From the NCBI GenBank assembly GCA_021229015.1, contig CM037783.1, positions 23,998,052-24,062,051 on the forward strand: a DNA stretch of 64,000 nucleotides. The letters are read 5' to 3'. The stretch comes from Solen grandis. Taxonomy: Eukaryota > Mollusca > Bivalvia > Adapedonta > Solenidae. Positions within the stretch are counted from its first letter, which is position 1. The number at the start of each line of letters is the position of its first letter. Position numbers and translations under genes: made by a program. The notes below the pieces were generated by a model that saw only the letters and a list, made by a program, of their open reading frames with translations, searched no databases and was not told the origin of the DNA. Of this stretch, positions 47,239 through 55,441 are shown one piece after another.

Positions 47239-48790
47239 AAATGTAATGGGGCAAGGTAAATAAATCCTGGTACAAGATCTATTTTTAGAATATCCAGGAT
47301 AGTTTAGGTTCTATTTAAAGCAAGTCGAATTCAACTGGATTCCTTACTTAATAATCCAGTTTTACTTCTATCCAGACTTGAATCACGTGACATATTTAAC
47401 ACTGGAACAGACACCTGCTGCTCCGGGCGATTAATAATTTACATCCAGTGATGTTTATAGTACAAACTTTGAGAGAAACCGGATACCTCGTAGGTGTATA
47501 TGTACTTTCAATGTTGTATCGCACAGTTTTGTGATATATTTTGCAGAATAATGCCTAGAAAATTGCACATACAAAATATGGACGATTTTCTGCATCAATT
47601 TTGCGCGGAGGTCAACATTACTATGAAGCCTTGCTTCATATTTATTGGATTAATTTGCACCAAAACTAATTGGAACACAAAAATAAATGACCTCATATGC
47701 AATGTTTTATCTTATCTGATGATTGAATGACATTTGTATCTAGATTAACGCAGTTGTTTCATAAAATTTTGTTACCTGCAGAATCTATGTCCATAAAATG
47801 CATCCATGGAGATAATACAAATGTCGAGTTCCCGATAAAAATGAGAACACAAATCTTGCAAGTGAAAGTGATCTTTGAGGCAGGTAAAAATTGCCCAGTC
47901 CCGCATGCATATTACAGCTGAAATTTCTCACGTGACCGCTACCTATATCCCCTACTAACCAACTTCACATACTGTCTACTAGTACTGATTTATACTGTCT
48001 TTTGTTAGAATGGGCTAGAATGTCGACGGTTTAGTGTTCCGGGGCGATTAATGTACAAAGTTTGACCTATATCTTGTTATTAACGACATAATTATACGAC
48101 CTCGTGCTTTGGCTCACATGGGCTCGAAGTTGGATGGGGCGAATCATAATTTATGGTATCGCAAACAAAAGATTCTAAAGTAGAGCTTTAGATTCATTAA
48201 TTAATATAAACACCATAAAATTGCTAGCGATATATGTGGCGTTTTGGGAAACGTTTTGACTATTTTCTAGCTATTTTTGGGACATTGAAACCATACAGGA
48301 GACGATTTAACCTGGGGACGTTTCCATCGTATACCTTTAAGACCCTACCTTTACTTGCAGTGCATGCTTAGGTAAAACGTGCATGTTCACGTGCCCTTAA
48401 TTACATAGAAAATGCATTGCAGAAGAACGTATTTAGCACACGCGCATACAACAGATTGTCAAAATCAAAATGACATGCATGCATGTGCAAAAAGATCAGT
48501 CAAATTAAAGAAAATACAGAGAAGTTTAAGTCTGCATATGCAATTTCCTATCCGGCTATTCACATTAATATGTAATACTACTGGTGTATAATGTCCGCTT
48601 CGCTACGTTAAAGCAGCCGTGTCTTACACGTTGTATAATCCACACGTAGCCCATATACCATATTGATTATCCTACGTTAACAACAGTCTACAAACTTTGC
48701 TGAGTGATATTACACAGGTAGTAAAACAAAGTTAACTTACAATGGCGATTCTTCCTGCGCCTTTTCCTCTTCAAACTCTGTAAGAGTCAT
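31395..48790 (-). CDS. GADD45: GADD45 stress-response protein, four coding exons, 159 aa
   Basis: Joined exons (reverse strand): 48741-48790, 33061-33165, 32631-32751 and 31395-31598, totalling 480 nt, or 159 aa plus TGA. Donors are GTAAGT, GTAAGT and GTCAGT; all acceptors are CAG. Phases are 2, 2, 0 and the frame is unbroken. The N-terminus MTLTEFEEEK is typical of GADD45. Exon 2 gives ERITLGVFECAELLEA and exon 3 gives CPEQVMLCILPK...LIEAHCWENGINLIK, the beta-alpha-beta core of the L7Ae/L30e/Gadd45 fold. Exon 4 has DFSSVLIGFP and ends EPIPLPD, matching the family's terminal (V/I)xxIxLPE motif. GADD45 proteins bind MTK1/MEKK4, CDK1 and PCNA and link stress to p38/JNK signalling, growth arrest and DNA demethylation. 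The usual acidic run between the core strand and helix is replaced by KTSTGDA. Length and four-exon structure match the family. The 15.6-kb first intron is full of repeats. Confidence 0.92.
32214..32414. mobile_element. TTAA-flanked MITE (GGTAATCCATCCATCA family), copy 1
   Basis: Terminal inverted repeats CTTAAGGCTATCCATCCATC and TGATGGATAGATTGCC. It is diverged from the copies at 39101 and 60437, and the right TTAA is damaged. Located in the GADD45 intron between exons 3 and 4. Confidence 0.8.
32455..32612. mobile_element. Foldback MITE (GTAATGGTTCCGCTAC family), copy 1
   Basis: Outer inverted repeats GTAATGGTTCCGCTAC / GTAGCGGGACCATTAC, and an inner pair GATAACCAAAGTTTCC / CACCTTGGTTATC. 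It is related to copies at 44238 and 60033. It ends about 20 bp from GADD45 exon 3. Confidence 0.82.
32631..32751 (-). CDS. GADD45: GADD45 exon 3
   Basis: 121 nt, phase 2 in and phase 0 out. It encodes the central strand CPEQVMLCILP and the helix LLNIQHKLIEAHCWENG, which includes the family's dimer-interface helix. Confidence 0.9.
33061..33165 (-). CDS. GADD45: GADD45 exon 2
   Basis: 105 nt, phase 2 in and out. It encodes SMLAIGQILVEVMKQALSQE and RITLGVFECAELLEA, the first helix and strand of the fold. The donor is GTAAGT. Confidence 0.9.
33602..33621. repeat. AT microsatellite
   Basis: Ten AT dinucleotides in GADD45 intron 1. Confidence 0.9.
34624..34892 (-). mobile_element. SINE family A, diverged full-length copy
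   Basis: Reverse-strand copy: tail side CTGACACTGTTTCAGTCATT, body GTGATATCACGCCGGAG, and head with box B complement GGATCGATCC and CCAACCACTCAGCCACCGG. It is sense to the GADD45 transcript. Confidence 0.75.
35452..35656 (+). mobile_element. SINE family A, internally deleted
   Basis: Head AGTGATTAGAACGTC...GGTCGTGGATTCGATACCCG, then GATGGTACTGGTGCA, then directly TTGAAATACTGTCG and CAACAAAC. The middle of the body is missing. Confidence 0.7.
36275..36507 (-). mobile_element. SINE family B, full length with TSD
   Basis: Same structure as 26743-27001. It is flanked by ATTTATCAATT at 36264-36274 and 36508-36518 (exact 11-bp duplication). Confidence 0.88.
36549..36655. repeat. GATG/GATAAT low-complexity repeat
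   Basis: Irregular GAT-rich tandem repeats. Confidence 0.85.
38489..38656 (+). mobile_element. Short SINE: tRNA-like head joined to shared tail
   Basis: Head GGCTCAATGGTCTAGTTTTA...GTGGGTTTGAACCCCCG (boxes A and B). A short spacer and TGAAATACTGTTG...GACGTTAAAACATG then ACAAACAAAC follow. The family A body is absent, so the element is a head-tail derivative or a different family with the same 3' end. Confidence 0.6.
39020..39090 (-). mobile_element. SINE family C fragment
   Basis: ATCCCTCTTGACAGTTCCTG then GGTTGTTCCAGGACTTTGCA is the reverse complement of the family C 3' part. Confidence 0.55.
39101..39281. mobile_element. TTAA-flanked MITE (GGTAATCCATCCATCA family), copy 2
   Basis: Perfect terminal inverted repeats GGTAATCCATCCATCATTAA / TTTAATGATGGATGGATTACC, flanked on both sides by TTAA (39097-39100, 39282-39285). 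181 bp with no coding capacity. Confidence 0.9.
40079..40218 (-). mobile_element. SINE family C
   Basis: TACTCTCGACGGTTCCTGGG...GGGACCAGTACTTTGCGCAT, then the box B complement GGGATTTGAACTCATAACC. This matches 56830-56975 in reverse. Confidence 0.7.
40862..40945 (-). mobile_element. SINE family A internal fragment (weak)
   Basis: GGCATGATGCCACACCCTGT then ACATTATTCTGACACC matches the family A body. Edges are not definable. Confidence 0.45.
42512..42541. repeat. GTTT microsatellite
   Basis: About seven GTTT units. Confidence 0.92.
43704..43730. repeat. TGC (CAG/CTG) microsatellite, nine units
   Basis: Perfect (TGC)9 in intron 1 of GADD45; not in a coding exon. Confidence 0.95.
44186..44237 (+). 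mobile_element. SINE family A, left part (split by a MITE)
   Basis: Box B region GGGGTCGTGGGTGCAATTCT followed by CGGTCGCGTCATAA. The SINE continues at 44389 after the inserted MITE. Confidence 0.65.
44238..44388. mobile_element. Foldback MITE (GTAATGGTTCC family), copy 2, inside a SINE
   Basis: Inverted repeats GTCCCTGTAATGGTTCCGCT / CGTAGAGGAACCATTACAAG, with inner hairpin GATAACCAAGGT / ACCTTGGTTATC. It interrupts a family A SINE and is therefore younger than that SINE. Confidence 0.85.
44389..44585 (+). mobile_element. SINE family A, right part
   Basis: GACTGATTTGCC...GTGACTGGGTGTGGAATTAT, then GTCTACGACGTAATAC, GATTGAAATAGTGTTGG and GGGATGTTAAACACC with an AAGCAACAAAC tail. It continues 44186-44237. 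Confidence 0.75.
45237..45289. repeat. ATTT microsatellite
   Basis: About thirteen ATTT units. Confidence 0.95.
45486..45790 (-). mobile_element. SINE family A, near full length with 15-bp TSD
   Basis: Reverse-strand copy with CAAA-type tail at left and head truncated before box A at right. Exact duplication CAATATGCATTGTTT at 45471-45485 and 45791-45805. A long open frame through it is a by-product of the SINE. Confidence 0.9.
46012..46245 (-). mobile_element. SINE family A, diverged, shortened
   Basis: TTTATTGGGTTTTACGTCTC (tail) through GACATGTGTCATGATACCAC to the box B complement AGGATCGAACCC, with an internal deletion before box B. Confidence 0.75.
46518..46672 (-). mobile_element. SINE family C
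   Basis: CTCTCGACAGTTCCTGGGTT then GGACCAGTACTTTGCGCC, then box B complement GAGGTTCGAACCCACAATC. This matches family C at 56830. Confidence 0.75.
47173..47239. repeat. GA microsatellite
   Basis: Interrupted GA repeat. Confidence 0.93.
48741..48790 (-). CDS. GADD45: GADD45 exon 1 (start codon)
   Basis: ATG at 48790-48788 in TTAAGATGA, encoding MTLTEFEEEKAQEESP plus two bases, then donor GTAAGT. The phase matches exon 2 exactly. The MTL-E-F start and short length are typical of the first coding exon of GADD45 genes. Confidence 0.85.
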
Positions 48791-49053
48791 CTTAATGGTT
48801 AATTTGCAACAAAATGTCCCAATCAAAACTAGCACTACTGGATATCACACACTCACTATGGAATGCCGATTCGTCATCGACTGTTTGGTATACAAACCGA
48901 CTCGTTAATCTCCGGAAGGCCGGAAGTTTAATTCCGTAATCGGTCGGTTTTACCTCGGAGTAACCAACGATGAAGTAATGTACGTAATATTTGTTCAACT
49001 GAATTCAATGTGATCGAAACGGATTGAGTTTTTACCAATCACATATCATAAAA

Positions 49054-49090
<37 letters not shown>
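48791..49090 (-). promoter_or_regulatory. GADD45 5' region: CCAAT motif and poly(A/T) tract
   Basis: CCAATC occurs at about 48818 (GATTGG in gene sense). A run of 36 A lies at 49055-49090, about 265 bp upstream of the ATG, a length able to disfavour nucleosomes. No clear TATA box is seen, and the transcription start cannot be placed. Confidence 0.3.
49055..49090. repeat. Poly(A) run, 36 nt
   Basis: Homopolymer A upstream of GADD45. It could also be the tail of a lost retroposon. Confidence 0.95.
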
Positions 49091-49091
<1 letters not shown>

Positions 49092-49261
49092 GCGTTACAG
49101 GTTATTACTCCTTATATGGTCCGTTTTAAGATTAATAAAAATGGTCGATAAGTCGGGTTTCGATAGTTTTTGACAAATCACAGCATACACGTAATTTCTC
49201 CCCATCCCAACAAAAAGAGAATAAAAAATGATACTGGAATCAGTAGCACTACATGCCTCGC

Positions 49262-49487
49262 TCCAGTCCCAGTTATCGAGTAGTCAGCAAATAAAATTGG
49301 TGGGTCCTGAGTTCGATCCCCGGCCGCGCAACATATCAAAGCTGTCAAAAGGTTCCTTGCTTGGCGTTGAGTGTATATGGGCGACTTCAAAACTTGTTGA
49401 CCTTGACATAGGATAATATGGCTGGATTTGGCACCCTACAGCTTGTCTACTGCACGATACCGCAGCGAAACAACACTATAACTGACC
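49262..49487 (+). mobile_element. SINE family A, decayed copy
   Basis: GAGTAGTCAGC...GGGTCCTGAGTTCGATCCCC is a decayed head with intact box B. TTGGCGTTGAGTGTATATGG and ATAATATGGCTGGATTTGGC match the body. It abuts the next copy head-to-tail. Confidence 0.6.
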
Positions 49488-49785
49488 GGTCCCTGTGGTC
49501 GAGTGGTTAGATCGTCCGCCTAAGAATCGGGAGGTCGTGTGTTCGATCCCTGGTTTCGACATACCTTAATCTTGAAAATGGTAATGATATAGTTCCCTTA
49601 TTGAAGCTCGTCAAGGTTGTTCCAGGACTGGTTGGCCCGGTCTCAGAATAAAGTGACTGGGTGTGGTATCATACAGCGTTATACTGCAGTGTGGCAGCAC
49701 TGTATCTTCCAGTTCAAGTAGACATAGGTTTCTTAATGACTGAAAATCTGTCGCCGTGACTCTAAACCCAGTTGACAAGCAAATA
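49488..49785 (+). mobile_element. SINE family A, full length
   Basis: Head CCTGTGGTCGAGTGGTTAGA (box A) and GGTCGTGTGTTCGATCCC (box B), body CAGGACTGGTTGGCCCGGTC and GTGACTGGGTGTGGTATCAT, tail AATGACTGAAAATCTG...CTCTAAACCCAG. Confidence 0.85.
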
Positions 49786-50106
49786 CATGTGCTTTTTGTC
49801 TCTAGTACAACATTCACATATACTTAACCAAAACTTATAAGTACTCCGATTTCAAACTTGCAGGACAAATTTATTTTCCAGAACATATGCCCATTCAATA
49901 ATGAAAATTAGTATTGGCTAAATCTGTCGTCTGTTTAAATGATTTTGATGCATAATCAACCATGCGAAACCAATTTTCGCGGACAACTTCAGAAAACCGA
50001 AAATAGTTCTTTTAATTCTGTCACTAGATCTACACAACGCTTTAGTCGGAGTGCTTACAAGTTTTGTCTAGTATAGTTCCTTGCATGCCTGCAACAGTAT
50101 TTCAAT

Positions 50107-50845
50107 CTTATAGCTAATAACTCAACTCAACTTTATTTAGGCAAATCGGCAATACAATATGCCATTGGCCATATACAAAAATCATAAAGAAATTGCATGC
50201 ATCAAACATGGCAATATCACATATCAATAATAGGAAACAATAAATAAATTACTAAATAAATTTCAGCATGATAAGAATAATAAATAGTTCACATGAATAC
50301 GAGAAGAAACCGAAAATAAATAAATAAACCTAACTGTTTTGTTCTCTTTCAATAAAAGCATATTTCAAAAATTTTGCTACTTTAAGCTGGATATTTACAG
50401 AAATATTTGACATTAAATATATAAATTTATTTACTGTTGGGAAATTAGAAAATTTCGAGATATATGTATTTCTAATAGCTCTGTATTATAAACATCATAT
50501 GAAACTCCGATTCTATTTGGTTTTGATTACAATGTATACATAGTCTATTTTCTAAATTGATATTATTATGCCTACCTGTTTCAATCGCCAAATTATGCGA
50601 GCTTAGTCTAAACCTTGTTAAATGTTTTCTCATGGAGTCGTTTTGTATATTTTTAAGATAAGATTCCATTCCAAAATATTCCTTAAATTTACTATAATAC
50701 TTAAGTCTGTTTGAGTTATTAATATCACTTTTCCATTTTTGTTTATATTGGTCGGTTAAACGTTCTCTAATTATTGGATAAAAAGATAGATCAGTATTAT
50801 CGTTAAGCCACAAGTGAGAAAGTCCCAAATAACACGTGTGTGTGT
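50107..50845 (-). mobile_element. LINE 3' fragment: end of RT ORF and 3' UTR
   Basis: On the reverse strand the frame from ~50840 reads a LINE C-terminal region: LTRFRLSSHNLAIETGRHNN then ENRLCIHCNQNQ..EFH, a Cys/His motif common at the end of non-LTR ORF2 proteins. A frameshift near 50475 moves it to AIRNTYISKF...KFIYLMSN...KYAFIERE with a terminal stop at 50330-50332. The 3' UTR GGCCAATGGCATATTGTATT...GATTTGCCTAAATAAA then follows. RT core and endonuclease are absent (5' truncation). Confidence 0.8.
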
Positions 50846-50860
50846 GGGGGGGGGGGGGGG
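50843..50860. repeat. Poly(G) run beside GTGTGT
   Basis: TGTGTGTG followed by a long G run at the 5' break of the LINE fragment. Confidence 0.85.
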
Positions 50861-50864
50861 GGGT

Positions 50865-51012
50865 AGGGGCGTACAAGGGCACCTGTGTAGTAGGTCCACC
50901 GACATACTAAAAGCCAGCAGAAGGACTTCCTTACATACAGGGGCGTACAAGGGCACCTGTGTAGTAGGTCCACCGACATACTAAAAGCCAGCAGAAGGAC
51001 TTCCTTACATAC
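50865..51012. repeat. 74-bp tandem duplication within a SINE-like sequence
   Basis: AGGGGCGTACAAGGGCACCT... is present twice, head-to-tail (50865-50938, 50939-51012), practically identical, so the duplication is recent. Sequence around it (GTCCACCGACATACTAAAAG then CCAGCAGAAGGACTTCC) is a diverged family B body. Confidence 0.92.
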
Positions 51013-51060
51013 AAAATCCGAGTGACCCCTGGGACTTTATCCCACAGTGGACCGACGTTA
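50870..51060 (-). mobile_element. SINE family B-related, diverged
   Basis: GTAGGTCCACCGACATAC...AAAATCCGAGTGACCC...GGGACTTTATCCCACAG parallels the family B sequence CCACCGACCTACCGCAAGCC...AATCCGAATGACC. It contains the 74-bp duplication. Confidence 0.5.
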
Positions 51061-51682
51061 AAATCTGTTGATTTATTTTGTGACCGGTTAGTATAACGTT
51101 AAGTGCATTAACCTCTTCGAATATCTGTAAATAACACCAATTTCACACTATCACTATTTATGAGATCTTTAAAAAGAGTGCAACCCAAGAAATATTTTCG
51201 CATCCACTCTCTTTTTTCTCGTGACTCATGAAGCTTTTTGTTCCTGTCTCCATCTTCTCTTTATTGTCAGGGTGTTGCTACTGTCTTGTCTATAAGATGT
51301 TATATTAAATGTAAACAACTCGTGATTCGCATCAACAACTTCTCAAAAATATATTTATTCAGCCGAAAATCTGTTTATAATCCGGAAGAAATATCTGAAA
51401 TACGTGACACTAATTAATGTTGAGGAAATAGCTACTTCTTTTTCACTTCAGCGGGCTCAATCGCGATTTGTTATTGTTTTAGACGTACGTACTTCCTACT
51501 TCTTTTCCTATTAAAATAAAGTCCAAAATCTATGTCAGAGTTAATATGTATTGTTTCCTGTTTACCTATCTATCCCGAACCTATCTGAATATCTTTTTGT
51601 CTGCATGCATGTCTGTCTGTCAGCCCCGTTTTTATTTTTCCATTCAAAAATCAAATAACAACATTGCTATCATTCACCAGAA

Positions 51683-51705
51683 TCTCTCTCCCTCTCTCCA
51701 CCCGT

Positions 51706-51743
<38 letters not shown>

Positions 51744-51830
51744 CCTCCTTCTCTCTCTCTCTCCCCCCTCTCTCTCTACACCCCCTTCTCTCTCTCTCTC
51801 TCTACACCCCCTCTCCCTTTCTCTCTCTCT
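51683..51830. repeat. CT-rich low-complexity tract
   Basis: CTCT repeats with CCCC and ACACC interruptions. The open frames in it are artefacts. Confidence 0.92.
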
Positions 51831-52460
51831 TGACTTGTTTCATAATGATCTGGAGCGAGGCTCCATTCATAAACTGCAAGTAATGACCTTACACAAGTAC
51901 TAGAGAATCTGATGTACACAATCACATGTGATTACGCAAATCAACAATGTCTGCTTTTGACTGGCCACCGGCTGTCTTTACAAGTGAAACACAATGGCAC
52001 CACTCCCAATATTAAGCTAACCTTGAAAACGCATGTTTCACGCGATATGTAAACAGCTGTGAAATACCTCGGGCTGGCGGCCGTTGACCTTTTCCTGGTC
52101 ACGTCCACATCTCGCCTAATTTACAGACGACATCCTAAGACAATAAGAAGCTAACAAATCGGTAAGAAGTTATCGGCTGCTTCAGCTGCAAATAATGGGC
52201 TTATCTTTTTTTTAAACTGATCTGTTTCTATGATTGCGACAGTTGTTGGATGAAATGTAAAGAAAATATGAACAAGGTCGCGATGATATATGTTGTTGTT
52301 TTTTCTTCGTATGCATTATCTGCATTCATAAAACGAATAGGGCTGCCACGTTCACATTCCAGTGACTTTGCGTTTTGTTTATAAATTTTCGTTCTGAGGC
52401 TCATGTCTTCCCGTGTCAACATGATATACCTGTTCAGATATATATATATTTATAGTTTAA

Positions 52461-52694
52461 CCCTTTCCCTCATATAGACTCATTTTGACGCACTCAATAG
52501 GTACCACATAAAGCCTGATCTGCAGAAAACCACAGCTAAACCTTATCAAATTTAATTATAAAGTCCTCATTTCCAGACCACTGAGGAGCAGCGAACAGCA
52601 TAAAACCTGATCAGCCTGCGAGTTACTCGCAGGCTGATCTGGTTTTATGTTGTTCGCATAGGTCTTTTAATGGTTTCCTCTATGAGGGAAAGGG
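52461..52694. mobile_element. piggyBac-like MITE, TTAA target, internal hairpin
   Basis: 234 bp bounded by TTAA (52457-52460, 52695-52698), with terminal inverted repeats CCCTTTCCCTCATA / TATGAGGGAAAGGG. TTAA targeting plus CCCTTT-type ends is the piggyBac signature. Inside, 52591-52657 forms a ~32-bp nearly perfect stem (GCGAACAGCATAAAACC.. and GATCAGCCTGCGAG paired with its complement) around a 3-nt loop. There is no transposase. Confidence 0.88.
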
Positions 52695-52869
52695 TTAAAT
52701 GCTCGTGTATGTTGCTTAATACTTGAAGTAGTGTACCGAACAAAGGCCATTATCATCAATCTTCAGTTTAATCAAGCTTTTGATGAACATGCACATTTTT
52801 GTTTAAATCAAAATTAAATACAATAACTTAAAGAAATCCAGAGTGCAGGAATCAGAGTAAAGATCCCAG

Positions 52870-53312
52870 ACCAGTTTGTATCTTGTATGTCACATTATCT
52901 TGACACCGGACAAATCTGTCCTGGAACTACCCTTAAATGCTAGGGGTGGGGGGGGGGGGCTACACCAGTACTATTTTCTACAATAGAACAGGACATCTTT
53001 TATTTTCAGACTTGTACAATGTACATCGTCAACACAAAACATATATATATAGCATTATACAATGTCAGTGTCACACAATAATAGTTTTCCATCACTATTT
53101 TTGAATTGAAAAGAAAAAGAGAAGAAAAAAATATTTAAATGATACGTATAATACAATATTATCATTAATTTGGTTATATCAGACATATATATTTCATAGG
53201 AATAAGAAACAAAGAAACGTTTTCATAAGAGTGGTATGTCGCAGCCGATGATCAAACCCGCGACCTCCTGATTCCGAGGCAGACACTTACCAGTCTGCCG
53301 AAGGGACTGGTA
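52870..53312 (-). mobile_element. SINE family A interrupted by AT-rich insertion
   Basis: The body TCACATTATCTTGACACCGG...GTCCTGGAACTACCCTTAAA (52890-52975) and the head GTATGTCGCAGCCGATGATC then AAACCCGCGACCTCC (53235-53300) belong to one reverse-strand copy. They are separated by about 250 bp of AT-rich DNA with no recognisable ends. Confidence 0.6.
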
Positions 53313-53954
53313 TTTTACAGTTGTAAGAGACCCAAGAAGAACGGATTGTCAAACGTCGTTTAAAATGGTAAAATATGTCTTATACAATACTGACATATCA
53401 TTCCATTATTGTATACTAATGCTGTTGTTGTTATATGCTATCGTATCTGGTTTAACAAATAAACAATTAACAGTTTAAAATCGAAATAATCGCGAGACAA
53501 AAGTAGTATTGCTGTTTTATCTCCTTCACCAGGGGGTGCTGTGATGCGAACACTTTTATCACTGGAATCAGTTGTCAGCAATTTCTTCTCCAGAAGAAAT
53601 TAAGCAATTCTGAAAGTTCATTGTCTTCCTGGCTTCTGTTTGAGATTAACATCCAGTAATCATTTACATACTAATGTACAATACAACTCGATTTTACTTA
53701 TTTCACTATAGGCTCCAACACTGAGGTCGTTGACCTTTGAACCCCACCTCCCCCGGCCCGGCTACGAATCGAGGTATCAGAAAGCAAATATTTTCATTAC
53801 CCATGTCATTCTCTTGAAACGATTAGATTCCATGATAAATTGCACTCAATGATATTTGGAAAGTAAACTGTTTTTCAGTCTCGCCAAGTGGTCGTGTTTT
53901 ATGGTCAGTGCACTTGTGAAAACATTCAGCAACCTTATTTTTGTTGATGTCGTT

Positions 53955-54055
53955 GATGTTTTAGAGTTGACCGTCCCCGCGATAAATTTTCAGTCTTTTA
54001 GCGACAAGACTAGTGACGGCAGGGTTTTTCTCACCATTTTTGGAACATGACCCGG
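53955..54055 (-). mobile_element. SINE family B tail remnant (weak)
   Basis: GAGTTGACCGTCCCCGCGA...TTTTCAGTCTTTTAGCGAC resembles the family B 3' end. The rest is not alignable. Confidence 0.35.
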
Positions 54056-54209
54056 CCCCAGACTACCGGAATTGGGAATTTTTCGCGTTGTTTCAGACAA
54101 AATATAAAACAAAAAAATAAATAAAATATTTGGTTCTTTCTACTCTTGTATTATTCGGACTCGCTATTTTCAACCCCAAACATATTGTTAGAATGGCATT
54201 TTATTTCAT

Positions 54210-54239
54210 TTTATTTATTTATTTATTTATTTATTTATT
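54210..54239. repeat. TTTA microsatellite
   Basis: About seven TTTA units. Confidence 0.92.
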
Positions 54240-54564
54240 GTTCCTGATCTCCTTGAAATTGGGGAAAGACACATCCTTTTTGCAATTGGGAACACGACCC
54301 AATATCGGTCGTCAAACCTTGGACGGACAGAACAAAACCTAGTTTTTAGTTTAGACTTTTACGATGCGCATCTTCTTAACACCGATTGGGCGGCGAAAAT
54401 ATTATTTGCTTCATTATTTTTTTTCTTGGCAGAACATATACATACAAAATGACATTCATTTTCAACAAGTAAAACAACAAATTACAACAGGAAGTAGAGA
54501 GTGTTGATCCATCGAAAATTGATCAGAATCTCGTAATCGCTGCTAGGACAACCGGCATTATTTT

Positions 54565-54810
54565 GAGATTGCCTGCAAGGAACCGGAACACTGAGAAGTA
54601 GCCCACAAAAGACCGGGCTACGTAGAGTTCACCAAAAAGAAACCTGAATACAAAGAGGTTACAGACAAGGAACCGGAAAGCAAAGGTTAGAAACTAGACA
54701 AGAAAGGCAAACCACAAAAAAACTTTAAAAAGAGAGGGTTACCGGACTAAAGAGAGACCGGACTACAAAGAGGTAACAAACAAGTAACCGGACAACAAAG
54801 GGACTGTGGC
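54565..54810. repeat. Degenerate ~30-bp minisatellite (ACCGGACTACAAAGAGGTTA)
   Basis: Motifs such as AAGGAACCGGAA, GACCGGACTACAAAGAGGTA and ACAAACAAGTAACCGGACAA recur irregularly. A further stretch of the same type lies at 55060-55130. It may be an old tandem array or a decayed repeat-coding sequence. Confidence 0.6.
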
Positions 54811-54947
54811 ATCGGTGCTAGGTATGTCTTAGACACCTGCACATGGTTATATTTACCCTGTAACTCCTAGAATTCAGGGACGAATTCTAAAATGGAGGGG
54901 GATAATGTCACAGTACCGTTAATTCACAATAGGGGAGAATCACAATG

Positions 54948-55024
54948 AGCGACCGGGCTAGTTCAGTCGGGAGAGCATTCGCCCTGTAAGCGAAAGTCCC
55001 TGGGTCCGAGTCCCAGTCAGGCCG
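54948..55024 (+). tRNA. tRNA-like sequence, probably pseudo-tRNA or SINE head
   Basis: GCTAGTTCAGTCGGGAGAGC (D arm, box A), stem TTCGC/GCGAA with loop CCTGTAA, and T arm CTGGG TCCGAGT CCCAG (box B) fold like a tRNA. Position 33 is C instead of the near-invariant U, and the acceptor strands ACCGGGC and TCAGGCC pair poorly. It is therefore unlikely to be a functional gene. Confidence 0.45.
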
Positions 55025-55236
55025 CATATTTTTCTCACCCTGTGACAAGAATGTTAACTCACAGAAAACCGATTAACAAAGGAAAACGGACTATAGTAGA
55101 GGTTACCCACAAGAAACCAGACAAGAGGTAACTGCTTCTAGATACTCTTTCAAAAACATCGTTTCACCGATATAGGATCGGATGCAGGTCGCATTAGTGA
55201 AAAGCCAGTGATTAATCTACCTTATAATCCGGCGTG

Positions 55237-55441
55237 CCCCTCACCGCGTGGGTTCGAATCCCGGCATGGTCATTCAGATTCTCGTGATAGGAAGCCTTCC
55301 AGCTGGCTTGCGGTAGGTCGGTGGTTCTACCCGGATGCTTCCGTGCATTCGGGGTCTTCCTCCACCTGTTATTAGCTGGACGTCGCTATATGACTGAAAT
55401 ACTGTCGAAGCGATGGTAAACTCAAATAGTCAAGTCAAGTA
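55237..55441 (+). mobile_element. SINE family B, 5'-truncated with 13-bp TSD
   Basis: It starts CCCCTCACCGCGTGGGTTCG, just before box B, and runs through GGTAGGTCGGTGGTTCTACC to GACTGAAATACTGTCGAAGC and a CAAGTCAAGT tail. Exact duplication ATAATCCGGCGTG at 55224-55236 and 55442-55454. Confidence 0.92.

Larger units (their letters stand above)
33166..48740 (-). other. GADD45 intron 1 (15.6 kb)
   Basis: Bounded by GTAAGT at 48740 and a TTTCAG acceptor at 33166. It contains SINEs of families A, B and C, two MITEs, and GATG, CTG, GTTT and ATTT repeats, each listed separately. I find no other exon in it. Confidence 0.8.

Noticed and set aside
47494..47921. Two consecutive forward frames of 78 and 64 residues
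   Set aside because: AT-rich, no domain, no splice sites; they lie inside GADD45 intron 1.
48792..48998. 68-residue reverse-strand frame ending at the GADD45 start
   Set aside because: It lies in the likely 5' UTR or promoter and has no recognisable domain. It could be an upstream ORF, but nothing supports translation.
49488..49560. tRNA genes at SINE heads (also 2959, 56830, 59090, 62255)
   Set aside because: Boxes A and B are present, but each is followed by a conserved SINE body and tail and many have target duplications. They are retroposon promoters, not tRNA genes.
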